Numbered from the stretch's first letter, positions 18,462 to 26,545 are shown. The stretch is 27,018 bases of DNA from Pseudomonadota bacterium (GCA_005772945.1 SXIE01000390.1:1-27018); one strand, 5' to 3'. Notes: generated by a model from the letters alone, not told the origin. Made by a program: numbers and translations.

Positions 18462-18659
18462 GGGACCTCCAAAAACGCTCGAGCGCGCGGGCTCGGTCAA
18501 CGGCCCGCGACTCGCGCAGCTGCCTCGGGGGGAGGCGCACGCGAGTGACAGAGGCTTCGCCCCGATGACGAGGCGACGAAGCTTGGGAAGGGCCGAGCTA
18601 TAACGAATCGCCTAGCGCGACGCGAGCGACAACTTCAGCGCGACCTCACGACGCGCACC
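18462..18659 (-). promoter_or_regulatory. Leader of giant gene with hairpin and TATA-like element
   Basis: This 198-bp gap precedes the giant gene. On the minus strand TTATAG (18603-18598) is a possible -10, but no good -35 lies 16-18 bp upstream. GCTTCG (18582-18577) and CGAAGC (18559-18554) form a 6-bp stem with a 17-nt loop, which may end the upstream transcript or attenuate this one. The gap length suggests the giant gene has its own promoter, though read-through is possible. Confidence 0.28.
18466..18470 (-). promoter_or_regulatory. Ribosome binding site of giant gene
   Basis: GGAGG on the minus strand, 4 nt before the ATG at 18461-18459. It decides the start over the open frame that extends to 18500. 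Confidence 0.7.
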
Positions 18660-21600
18660 TCAGCGGCCCCGTCGGCGCCTCCGCGCGGCTTGCGCTAGAA
18701 CAAGCCATCCTACGAGCGTCGCGATGAGACCCACGCCCGTGCCCACCCCCGCACCGTCGCAACCCGATCCCCCCGCGAGCCTCGCCCCCGCGCTCTCGTC
18801 CGCATCGCACGCGCTCCCGAGGCGGTCCCCGTCGCGGTCCTCCTGGCGCGGGTTCGCGACCTTCGGGCAGTTGTCCGCCGCGTCGTCGACCTCGTCACCG
18901 TCCGTATCGGCGTGCAGCGGCGAGGTTCCGTTCGTCACCTCGACTCCATCGAGCACGCCGTCGCCGTCGGTGTCGGCGTTCGTCGGGTTCGTCCCGAGCT
19001 GCACCTCGTCGCCGTCCTCGCTCCCGTCGGCGTCCGTGTCGCGCAGCGCCGGATCCGTGCCGAGCTCCACCTCGCGGTTGTTCGCGAGTCCGTCGCCGTC
19101 GTCGTCCCGCTCGACGCACGTCGTCAACGTCGGCTGGCACGTCCAGCCGCCTTCCACCGTGCATGCGTCGCAGCCGTCCCCGGGGTCGTCGTTGCCGTCG
19201 TCACAGGCCTCGTTGCCCGCCGGGTGCTTGTCCCCGCAGACGGCGATCCGTTCGCAATCACTGAGGTGAGTCCCCTCGGGCACGACGCAGGTCCAACCGG
19301 ACTCGACGCGACAGTCCTTGTCACATCCGTCCCCGCCGACCAGCCCGCGGTCGTCACACGTCTCGTCGCCGGCCCGGTACCCGTCGCCGCACACCGTCGC
19401 GCACACCGGCGTGCAGCGCCAGCCTGCCTCCTGCACGCACTCGGGCGTGCAGCCGTCCTCGAAGTCGGTATTGCCGTCGTCACAGTCCTCGAAGTTGAGG
19501 CCCGATCCCACGACCGGGATCCCATCGCCGCACTCGGCCGCGGAGCAGCTCGACGGCTCGCCCGCGCAGACCCAGCCCGCCTCGATGCGGCAGTTCGCGT
19601 CGCAGCCGTCGTCGACCCCGTCGTTCCCGTCATCACACGCCTCGCCGACCTGGATCCCCTCCACGCCGCACGTAGGGCGCGCGACGCCGCCGGTCCACAC
19701 GAACCCCGGCTCGAGCTTGCACGTGTGCGTGCACCCATCGCCCGCCACCTGATTCCCGTCGTCGCACTGCTCGGGTCCGACCACCACCGCGTCGCCGCAG
19801 CGCGTGGGCTTGCACCCCTCGGTCCCGCAGGTCCACCCGCGCTCTACCGCGCAATTCGCGCTGCAGCCGTCGCCCGACACCTTGTTCGTGTCGTCGCACG
19901 CCTCGGGGTCCTGGACCGTGCCATCCCCGCACGTGTTCTGGCACGCCGCCGCGCCGCACAGCCACCCCGGCTGCAACACGCAGCCGATACACGCCTCGGC
20001 GTTCGCGGTTTCGCAGGTCTCCGAACCGAGCAGCTCCCCGTCGCCGCAGATCGGCACGCACGCCGTCACCTCCGTCTTCGGATCGATGCCGCAGCTCCAG
20101 CCGGGCTCGACGCGGCAGTTCGCGTCGCACCCGTCCCCGGCCTCGAACCCGCCATCGTCGCACTCCTCACCGGCGTCGACGTGATGGTCGTTGCACGTCC
20201 GGCGGCACTCCTTGGCGTCGCAGATCCACCCTGCCTCCAGTTGGCAGGTCTTGCATCCGTCGCCGACGATGTTGTTGCCGTCGTCGCACTCCTCGGCACC
20301 CGCCCGGACCTTGTCGCCGCAGCCGGCCGCGCGGCACCCGGGATCGCACCGCCACCCGCTCTCGACGCGGCAGTTCGGACTACAGCCGTCACCGGCGGAC
20401 GTGTTGTCATCGTCGCAGTCCTCGCCGTCGTCCGCGCTGCCGTCGCCGCACGTCTCCCGCGCGCTCCCGTCGAACCACACCCAGCCGCTCTCGAGCACGC
20501 ACGCCGCGCAGCCGTCGCCCGCCTCCGCGTCGCCGTCGTCGCAGCTCTCGACCCCCGCGGCGATCCCGTCGCCGCAGCGCGCCGCACGGCACCCGGCGCC
20601 GTCGCAGACCCACCCGGCCTCGATGTGACAATGCGGATCGCAGCCGTCGCCCGCGACGAGGTTGCCGTCTTCGCACTGCTCGGATGCCCCAACCGTGCCC
20701 GTGCCGTCGTTGCAGCTCTTGATGCACCCCGTGCCGGCACACGGATAGCCCGCCGGAATGCGGCACGCGACGCAGCTCGGGTCGTTCTGGACCGCGCCCA
20801 GATCGCACGTCTCGGGACCGACCACGGCCCCGTCGCCACAGATCGCCGTGCACCCGCCGGCGCCGCCACAGCTCCACCCGCGCTCGACGCGGCACACGCC
20901 GTCGCAGCCGTCGCCCGCGTCCTGGTCGTGATCGTCGCAGCCCTCGGAGCCCGCCTTGAGGCCGTCCCCGCAGCCGCTCGTGCACACCGACAGCGCGCCC
21001 GCCGCCGCCGCGCACGCCCAACCCGCCTCGACCTGGCACCCGTCGCACCCATCGCCGCCCGCGGCGTTCTTGTCCTCGCAGCCCTCGGCGCCGGCCACGA
21101 TCCCGTCGCCGCATGCGGCGGCGCTGCACACCGAGCTCGCGTTGCACACCCAGCCCGCCTCGACTCGGCAGTTGGCGCTGCAGCCATCGCCCGCGAGCGC
21201 GTCCCCGCCATCGCAGGCCTCGCCGGCGTCCGGGATAGCGTTGCCGCACGTCGCCGCGCACGCGAGGGGCGCCCCGCTGCAGACCCAACCGGCGAGCGGC
21301 TCGCACCCGGCGCCGCAGCCGCTCTGGCCATCGCACAGCTCGTCCGGGTCGACGATGCCGTCGCCGCAGGCCGGTAGGACGCAGCCGGGGCGACATGCGC
21401 CGGGGACCTGCGCGTTGCCGCGTCGGTAGGACGCCACGCCGCGGGCCGGCCCGTCGCGGATCCCCAGAAAGAGCGTCTTGCCGTCGGCGCTGATCGCCAG
21501 GGCGTGCCCGACGGGGCCGCTCGCCTCGCCCACCGCGAGCGCGCTCGGGCCGTGGAGCGTGCCCGTGGCGCCCACGCGCAGGAGCTGGCGCGATCCGTCC

Positions 21601-24134
21601 GACCCGAGCGCGCCCGCTGCGATCGTATAGAACGAGCCGTCGTCAGCCACGACCAGCCCATCGAGCGACGCGGCGACCGCGCCCGCGTCCGCCACCAGCC
21701 CCTTGTCGGCCCCGCTCACGCCGTCGAAGCGCCAGAGCTTCGTGCCGCGGAGGGCGATCACGTCGCCGTTGCCGGCCAGGGCCAGCGCGGCGTTGCCATG
21801 CCCAGCGCCGAAATAGGCGGCCCCCTGGCCGGTCGTTGCCGACATGAGAACACTCGATTGCTCGCCGCCGTCCTGGTCCGGCCCGCTCACGACCAGCAGG
21901 GAGCCGCCGCTGAAGAGCGCCGCCTCCGGGTGCGAGAGGATGACGCCGGTGCCCACCGGCCACTTGCCGAAGTAGGTCCCATTCGAGCTTGCATAGCGCT
22001 CGATCCCGATGCTGTCGCGCGCCGTGACGTAGAGGATGCCGCCCTTCAGGTCGAGGTCGCGTGGACTCGTGCCGTTGATCGTCGTGACGAGCCGGAGCCC
22101 GCTTCCGTCCTGTTTGAAGGTGTGGAGCTTGCGTCGATCATCGAGCGTCCAGACGTTGTCCACGCCATCGAAGACGATGCCGACGATGTCGCCAAGCGTC
22201 GGGGAGACGACGAGCGGCGTGAGGTCGCGCCCCAGCGCACCCTCGTCGCAAGCCTCTCCGGGAGCGGGCAGGCCATCGCCACAGCTCGGCGCGCAGTCGC
22301 CTGGGCACGTGCTCTTGCTCTCGCTGAGCTCGCAGAGATTGTTGCCGCAGCGAGAACAGTGGCTGGTGTCGAGTGCGCCGCAGTTGCTTGCGCAGCCGAG
22401 TGTTCCGGCCGTGAAGCCGAGCGCCGGGCAGCTCGCCCCGCGGACGTCCGCGCCGTCACACGTCTCGCCCACGCCGGCGAAGCCGTCGCCGCAGCGCACC
22501 CCGCAGTCGGCGCCACAGGTGACGGTCGTCTCGCCGCCGTTGCACGCTCCGTCGCCGCAGCGCGTCCCGCAGTCGAGCGGGCACGTGGCCGTCGTCTCGG
22601 CGCCGTTGCAGAGGGCGTCGCCGCAGCGATAGCAGCCGCTCGTCACGAACGCCCCGCAGCCCGCCGCGCACGCGAGCGCCCCGCCCTGGAAGCCGCGCGT
22701 GACGCACGTCTGTCCCTTGAGCTGGGTGCCGTCGCAGACCTCCTCGGGGTCGGCGGTCCCGTCGCCGCAGGCGTGACAGGCCGCCGTGTCGAAGACGAGG
22801 CAGCCCGGCGCACACGCCAGCGCGCCGCCGCTCTTGCCGAGCGAGACACACGTCTCGCCGCCCAGATCGTCGGTGTCACAGACCTCGAGGCCGCTGACGA
22901 CCGCGTCGCCGCACGACCAGCACCCGCTCGCGTCGAGCTGGCACCCCGCGCCGCACGCCAGCGTGCCCGCTTGGAAGCCGAGCCCCTGGCAGCTCGCCCC
23001 GCGCAAATCGGCGCCATCACACCCTTCGGCACCGAGCGCGTGCCCGTCGCCACACACGGTGCCGCAGTCGGCGAAGCACGTCACGCCGTTCTCGCCGCCG
23101 TTGCAGGCCCCGTCGCCGCAGGCCGCGCCGCAGTCGCCGGTGCAGCTCGCGGTCGTCTCGTGGCCATTGCACTCGCCGTCGCCGCAGGCCGTGCAGCCCG
23201 TCACGACGAAGCCGTCGCAGCCGGCGTTGCAGGCGAGGGTACCCTCGTCGAAGCCGAAAAATGCGCAGGTCCGACCCCCGAGGTCGACACCGTCGCACAG
23301 CTCGCCTTCGGTGGCGACGCTGTCGCCGCAGATCCCGAGGCAGTCCTCCGGGCACCCCGCGACCGTCTCGCCGACCTCGCAGGTCCCGTTGCCACACCCC
23401 TGGCACCCGCTCACGATATAGTCGCCACAGGTCGAGTCGCACGCGAGCTCGCCGCCCAGGAAGCCGAGTCCGACGCAGCTCGCGCCGCCGAGCGCGGTGC
23501 CGTCGCACAGCTCGTCAGCCTCGCGGAGGTTATCGCCGCAGTGCACCCCGTAAATGCGTAGATCGTCGACCGCGAGGTGGCCGGCGACGGCCGGGAAGGT
23601 GGCGCCGACCTCGGGCGCGTGCCCGAGCGAGACCCCTGCCACCGAAGCGATGACCTCGGCGGGCGTCGCGCTCTGGCCGCTGGGGGCGAAGAGCGCCGCG
23701 GCGCGCACGTCCCAACGGTAGCTCGTCCAACCGGTCCCGGGCGGCACGGTGGCGGCGCGCGTCCACGCGCTGGCTCCGCTCGCGGTCCCAAAGCGCAGGC
23801 GCACAAAGAGCGTCTCGCTCCCGAAGTTCTTGAGGACGACGCCCACCGAGCTGATGCCGGCGGCGGTCCAGTCGCCGATCCAGGCGGGCTCCGCGCTGTC
23901 CATCGCGAGGCTCGCGAAGTCCCCGCTGCCGGTCGCGACGAGGTCGGCGCTGCCACCGCCGTCGGCCGACCAGGTGAGCCCGGCGCCGCCGGCCGGGAGG
24001 ACCGCCTGGGTCCAACCCTCGAGGTCGAGCGCGAAGCTGTCGACCTCGCCCGGGCTCGCCGCGCGCACAGCGCTCACGCCCGCCCAGAAGGCGGCTGCGG
24101 TTGCGAGGGCGAGGGCGGGGGCGACGGAACGCAT
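18660..24134 (-). CDS. Cysteine-rich DUF4215-repeat surface protein (1,824 aa)
   Basis: A 1,824-aa exported protein, likely a stiff, disulfide-rich surface stalk. The signal peptide (residues 1-26) ends in SAVRA-AS. Residues 28-197 look like a carbohydrate-binding-type beta-sandwich (GWTSYRWDV, HLAVDDLRIYG). A first array of 12 short Cys-rich units of two kinds follows (199-628). One further unit is then interrupted by a propeller-like domain (638-906) and resumes at ACRPGC. Next come 17 DUF4215-type units (923-1666), thrombospondin type-3 calcium motifs (about 1680-1774), and a GGSGC tail (Cys1792) with a hydrophobic helix and RRRRRGR. The start has AGAGG 10 nt upstream. The gene begins 15 bp after the hydrolase lipoprotein gene, so the two are probably translationally coupled. 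No enzyme motif is visible. A binding or structural role is inferred from the domains. Confidence 0.92.
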   Translation of the reverse strand: MRSVAPALALATAAAFWAGVSAVRAASPGEVDSFALDLEGWTQAVLPAGGAGLTWSADGGGSADLVATGSGDFASLAMDSAEPAWIGDWTAAGISSVGVVLKNFGSETLFVRLRFGTASGASAWTRAATVPPGTGWTSYRWDVRAAALFAPSGQSATPAEVIASVAGVSLGHAPEVGATFPAVAGHLAVDDLRIYGVHCGDNLREADELCDGTALGGASCVGLGFLGGELACDSTCGDYIVSGCQGCGNGTCEVGETVAGCPEDCLGICGDSVATEGELCDGVDLGGRTCAFFGFDEGTLACNAGCDGFVVTGCTACGDGECNGHETTASCTGDCGAACGDGACNGGENGVTCFADCGTVCGDGHALGAEGCDGADLRGASCQGLGFQAGTLACGAGCQLDASGCWSCGDAVVSGLEVCDTDDLGGETCVSLGKSGGALACAPGCLVFDTAACHACGDGTADPEEVCDGTQLKGQTCVTRGFQGGALACAAGCGAFVTSGCYRCGDALCNGAETTATCPLDCGTRCGDGACNGGETTVTCGADCGVRCGDGFAGVGETCDGADVRGASCPALGFTAGTLGCASNCGALDTSHCSRCGNNLCELSESKSTCPGDCAPSCGDGLPAPGEACDEGALGRDLTPLVVSPTLGDIVGIVFDGVDNVWTLDDRRKLHTFKQDGSGLRLVTTINGTSPRDLDLKGGILYVTARDSIGIERYASSNGTYFGKWPVGTGVILSHPEAALFSGGSLLVVSGPDQDGGEQSSVLMSATTGQGAAYFGAGHGNAALALAGNGDVIALRGTKLWRFDGVSGADKGLVADAGAVAASLDGLVVADDGSFYTIAAGALGSDGSRQLLRVGATGTLHGPSALAVGEASGPVGHALAISADGKTLFLGIRDGPARGVASYRRGNAQVPGACRPGCVLPACGDGIVDPDELCDGQSGCGAGCEPLAGWVCSGAPLACAATCGNAIPDAGEACDGGDALAGDGCSANCRVEAGWVCNASSVCSAAACGDGIVAGAEGCEDKNAAGGDGCDGCQVEAGWACAAAAGALSVCTSGCGDGLKAGSEGCDDHDQDAGDGCDGVCRVERGWSCGGAGGCTAICGDGAVVGPETCDLGAVQNDPSCVACRIPAGYPCAGTGCIKSCNDGTGTVGASEQCEDGNLVAGDGCDPHCHIEAGWVCDGAGCRAARCGDGIAAGVESCDDGDAEAGDGCAACVLESGWVWFDGSARETCGDGSADDGEDCDDDNTSAGDGCSPNCRVESGWRCDPGCRAAGCGDKVRAGAEECDDGNNIVGDGCKTCQLEAGWICDAKECRRTCNDHHVDAGEECDDGGFEAGDGCDANCRVEPGWSCGIDPKTEVTACVPICGDGELLGSETCETANAEACIGCVLQPGWLCGAAACQNTCGDGTVQDPEACDDTNKVSGDGCSANCAVERGWTCGTEGCKPTRCGDAVVVGPEQCDDGNQVAGDGCTHTCKLEPGFVWTGGVARPTCGVEGIQVGEACDDGNDGVDDGCDANCRIEAGWVCAGEPSSCSAAECGDGIPVVGSGLNFEDCDDGNTDFEDGCTPECVQEAGWRCTPVCATVCGDGYRAGDETCDDRGLVGGDGCDKDCRVESGWTCVVPEGTHLSDCERIAVCGDKHPAGNEACDDGNDDPGDGCDACTVEGGWTCQPTLTTCVERDDDGDGLANNREVELGTDPALRDTDADGSEDGDEVQLGTNPTNADTDGDGVLDGVEVTNGTSPLHADTDGDEVDDAADNCPKVANPRQEDRDGDRLGSACDADESAGARLAGGSGCDGAGVGTGVGLIATLVGWLVLAQAARRRRRGR
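18663..18773 (-). other. C-terminal sorting signal, MYXO-CTERM-like with one Cys
   Basis: The tail reads LAGGSGC (Cys1792), a hydrophobic helix (GVGLIATLVGWLVLAQAA) and RRRRRGR. It has the same plan and the same single Cys as the tail of the giant protein, directly after a type-3 calcium repeat in both. Confidence 0.68.
19137..21368 (-). repeat. Array of 17 DUF4215-type cysteine-rich repeats
   Basis: Residues 923-1666 comprise 17 units of about 44 residues. The consensus is CGDG...G.E.CDDGN...GDGC...C..E.GW.C, the Myxococcus cysteine-rich repeat. Units 5 and 11 lack the GDGC turn. Units 7 and 13 end in Trp instead of the last Cys. Repeats of this kind should form a rod of small disulfide-bonded, possibly calcium-binding modules. 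Confidence 0.9.
21417..22223 (-). other. Propeller-like domain inserted in a cysteine-rich repeat
   Basis: Residues 638-906 lack cysteine and have NHL/SMP-30-like strands (GIVFDGVDNVWTLDD, LKGGILYVTARD, ALAISADGKTLFLGI). They lie between GEACDEGALGRD and NAQVPGACRPGCVLPACGDG, pieces that together look like one ordinary cysteine-rich unit. Confidence 0.6.
22224..23540 (-). repeat. Mixed array of two cysteine-rich repeat types
   Basis: Residues 199-637 alternate two units. Type A: CGD....E.CDG..L.G..C..LGF..G.LAC...C......C. Type B: CG.G.CN.GET...C..DCG. The order is A B A B B A A A B B A B, followed by the interrupted unit. The B-B-A block at 317-407 recurs at 504-595. Confidence 0.8.
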
Positions 24135-24144
24135 CGTGCGAGAG

Positions 24145-24149
24145 CCTCT
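24145..24149 (-). promoter_or_regulatory. Ribosome binding site in the 15-bp intergenic gap
   Basis: AGAGG on the minus strand lies 10 nt before the ATG of the cysteine-rich protein gene and directly abuts the stop codon of the lipoprotein gene. It is part of the 11-bp dyad GAGAGGCTCTC. The arrangement supports translational coupling. Confidence 0.5.
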
Positions 24150-26414
24150 CTAAGGTCGGACGTAGCTGACGAGTGCTTGAACGAGCGAGGCGAGCGCGCT
24201 CGGATCGGAGACGACCTCGAGCGGGAAGCCGACGACGACCGAGCGCGCCGGCTTGCCGACGCCGGCGGTCATGCCGTTCGCATACTGCAAGACGACCGCG
24301 GCGCCCGAGGCGGCCCCGAGCACGTCGGGGTAGTCCTCGGGGTAGGGCGCCGCCGCATCGCCGAAGCTGAAGCTCGCGACGGCAGCCAGCGCGCCCGCGC
24401 CTTTGGCGCCGTTCACGGTCGCGTCGTCGCTGACGTAGGTCGCGCCAAGGCCCGACAGAAAGCTACTGCCGTTGCTCTTGAGATCGTAGCCAACCTCGCT
24501 GCCGCTCACGATGACGCGCCCGCCGCCCGACAGGTACGCCGTCATCAGCGCCTGCTCGTCGGCGGTGAACGTGTGGTCCGCGCTCGACTCGTCGCCGACC
24601 AGCCACACCACGACGCTGTAATCCCCGAGCGCGATCTCCCCCTCGACCACCGCCTCGTTGGACGCCGCATGGGCCCCGAGACCCGCTTCCAAAGCGGCCC
24701 CGATGCGCGCGGTCGCGTCGTGGCGGACGTCGCGATACGAGCCGCCGAAGATGCGATCGAAGCCGTCGACGACCAAGACGCGCCCGCCGTCCCCGACCCA
24801 GTACCCGTCCGACGCGACGACCTGGTCCGCGGGCACATCGGCCATCACCGGCGCGACACGGACGCGCGTGCCGGCGCCGCCCCCAGGCAGCGCGAAGCTG
24901 GCCGCGTGGGCCTCGGGCCCGACCGAGGTCGCCCAAACCCACGCGCCGGTCGCCGTGGCGGTCTCGATCGTGAACCCCTCGACCTCGTCGTCGTCCGGGG
25001 CGATCCACGTCACGGTCGCTTCGCCGGCGGTCGCGACGGCCGTCCGCAGCTCGACGCGCGGGCCGCGGCGCGAATGACCTGCACCCCAACGCAAGCTTTC
25101 GCTGTAGCTCTGGTCCCACCAGGTCGCGTCGCCGTGGACGGCGGGCGTGAACCAGATGACGGCGCCGTGGTCGCGCAGGTTCGCGGCGCTCGGGTCCTCG
25201 ACGCACAGGCCGCCGAGCGTGTCGCACAAGGCCTGGTTGTTCGAGAGCGTCCCGCCCGCGGTCGAATAGTTCGAGCGCAGGAAGCCGCCCGCGCGCACGA
25301 AGGTCTCGTAACTACTGGAATAACCGTAGAGGCCATCGAAGAGGTGGGCTGCCTGCACGCGCCCGGCGTCGGTCTCGACGTCGAGGTTCACGGCCACGGC
25401 CTGGTAGCCACCCGAGTGCTCGGTGAGGACCAAATCGCCGAGCGCCGGCACGCCGACCAGACCGTCCCTATAAAGGATGGAGACGACGTCCGCGAGCAGC
25501 GCCTCGAGCCCGCCGTCGTCCATGAGCCTGCCGAAGTTGCCGCTGGCCGCGTTGACCGGCCCCTGCGGGGTCACGAGGATGGCGTTCTTGCCGCTGGCCC
25601 AGAGCTGCTCGCGATAGAGGTGGTGGGCCAACGTGTCGGCGATGGTCGTCGAGTGGCCGTGGAAATGGACGACGGCCTCGACCGGGCCGCGGTCCGCGTA
25701 GCCGTCGGGCACGAAGACGTTGACCGAGCTGTCGGTCCACGACCCGCCCGGCTCGGGATACGGCGCGCTCGCGAGCTTGACGGTCGCGGTCCGGCCGTAG
25801 CGGATGCCGCCGATGGGGCTCGTCAGATCGGTCCAGCTCGCGGCCGGCAAGTAGGCGCCGGCGACCGCCCAGATGTCGCATTCGACGCGCAGGCCGCCAC
25901 CCTCGGCCGCAAGCACCGCGTGGGCAACGTCGGGCAGGCTGGCGCCGTCGAAGGTCAGGGTCAGCGTCGCGCTTGCGCCCGCGGCGAGGTTGGTCGGGGC
26001 GCCACTCAGGTGCAGCGACGCGTCGCCGTTGAGGCTCACCGTGATCGGGCCCGCGCCGCCGTCGTTCGCGAGCTGAACCGCGACGCTGCGCGTGCCGGCG
26101 CCCGCGGCGACCCACGGGATGGCCACGTGCGACGGGAGCCCGGGGCGTGGGTCGGTCGGCGGGGCGTCGGAGTCGGGGCCGCTGTCGGGCGCCGTGGCGA
26201 GCGCGGTATCGGAGGTCGTCGCGTCGGTCGCGTGCGTGTCGGCGCTGTCGATATTGACAGTGTCTACATTGGAGTCGGACGCATGGGCATCCGGCGTCGC
26301 GACGACGACCTCGTGGCCGCGCGAGGCGAGGCGCACCCAGCGGTCGCCGTCTGATTCACAGGCCGTGAAGAGAGCGACGACCCCGAGGACGGTGACGAAA
26401 CAGGTCATCCTCAT
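24150..26414 (-). CDS. Lipoprotein: alpha/beta-hydrolase-like, Fn3-like and amidotransferase-like domains
   Basis: A 754-aa envelope lipoprotein. The N-terminus ends at a lipobox FTAC, with Cys19 as the likely lipid site. An Asp/Thr/Ala-rich flexible linker (about 39-96) leads to a beta-sandwich (97-187). Residues about 225-445 look like an alpha/beta hydrolase: VVHFHGHS (249-255) suits the oxyanion region, EHSGGY gives Ser334 as nucleophile, LFDGLYG gives Asp360, and AVHGD gives His427. An Fn3-like domain (about 452-525) follows. The C-terminal part (about 545-754) resembles a class-I glutamine amidotransferase-like or ThuA-like fold (RVLVVDGFD, VVVWLVGDES, GGGRVIVSGSE). No amidotransferase catalytic Cys is evident there, so that domain may only bind ligand. 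A second ATG two codons in is possible. It is first in an operon with the cysteine-rich protein gene. Catalytic residues are inferred from motifs. Confidence 0.85.
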   Translation of the reverse strand: MRMTCFVTVLGVVALFTACESDGDRWVRLASRGHEVVVATPDAHASDSNVDTVNIDSADTHATDATTSDTALATAPDSGPDSDAPPTDPRPGLPSHVAIPWVAAGAGTRSVAVQLANDGGAGPITVSLNGDASLHLSGAPTNLAAGASATLTLTFDGASLPDVAHAVLAAEGGGLRVECDIWAVAGAYLPAASWTDLTSPIGGIRYGRTATVKLASAPYPEPGGSWTDSSVNVFVPDGYADRGPVEAVVHFHGHSTTIADTLAHHLYREQLWASGKNAILVTPQGPVNAASGNFGRLMDDGGLEALLADVVSILYRDGLVGVPALGDLVLTEHSGGYQAVAVNLDVETDAGRVQAAHLFDGLYGYSSSYETFVRAGGFLRSNYSTAGGTLSNNQALCDTLGGLCVEDPSAANLRDHGAVIWFTPAVHGDATWWDQSYSESLRWGAGHSRRGPRVELRTAVATAGEATVTWIAPDDDEVEGFTIETATATGAWVWATSVGPEAHAASFALPGGGAGTRVRVAPVMADVPADQVVASDGYWVGDGGRVLVVDGFDRIFGGSYRDVRHDATARIGAALEAGLGAHAASNEAVVEGEIALGDYSVVVWLVGDESSADHTFTADEQALMTAYLSGGGRVIVSGSEVGYDLKSNGSSFLSGLGATYVSDDATVNGAKGAGALAAVASFSFGDAAAPYPEDYPDVLGAASGAAVVLQYANGMTAGVGKPARSVVVGFPLEVVSDPSALASLVQALVSYVRP

Positions 26415-26417
26415 GGC

Positions 26418-26436
26418 ATCGGGCAGGATTCCCGAT
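26418..26436 (-). promoter_or_regulatory. Inverted repeat next to lipoprotein start codon
   Basis: ATCGGG and CCCGAT form a 6-bp inverted repeat with a 7-nt spacer, ending 3 nt before the ATG at 26414. It would either fold at the initiation site of the mRNA or serve as an operator. No clear Shine-Dalgarno is present. Confidence 0.35.
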
Positions 26437-26477
26437 CCGCGGCCTCACCGCAAGTTCCTCGGGTGCGCATCGGACGC

Positions 26478-26504
26478 GGGGGGATGGGGGGGATGGGGGT
26501 CGGG
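26478..26504 (+). promoter_or_regulatory. G-quadruplex motif in divergent promoter region
   Basis: Four G-runs of 6, 7, 5 and 3 are separated by two-base loops (AT, AT, TC). This meets the classical G-quadruplex pattern with very short loops. It lies in the 131-bp region between two divergent lipoprotein genes, on the strand that is non-template for the rightward gene. Confidence 0.6.
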
Positions 26505-26545
26505 AACTCGCCCGTTGGGGCGCCCGCATGCTATGGCGGTCCCCG

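Noticed and set aside
19137..21368. CRISPR-like regular repeats
   Set aside because: The periodicity is in protein-coding cysteine repeats of varying length, with no identical direct repeats and no unique spacers.
24140..24150. GAGAGGCTCTC dyad as an operator
   Set aside because: It lies in a 15-bp intra-operon gap and is adequately explained by the ribosome binding site.
23577..26354. Plus-strand open frame of 925 codons opposite the two upstream genes
   Set aside because: Same antisense effect. It spans the junction of two well-supported minus-strand genes, lacks a start signal and has Arg/Ala-biased composition.
26515..26537. TTGGGG and TATGGC as a promoter for the right-hand lipoprotein
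   Set aside because: The spacing is only 11 bp, too short for a sigma-70 promoter, and the matches are weak.
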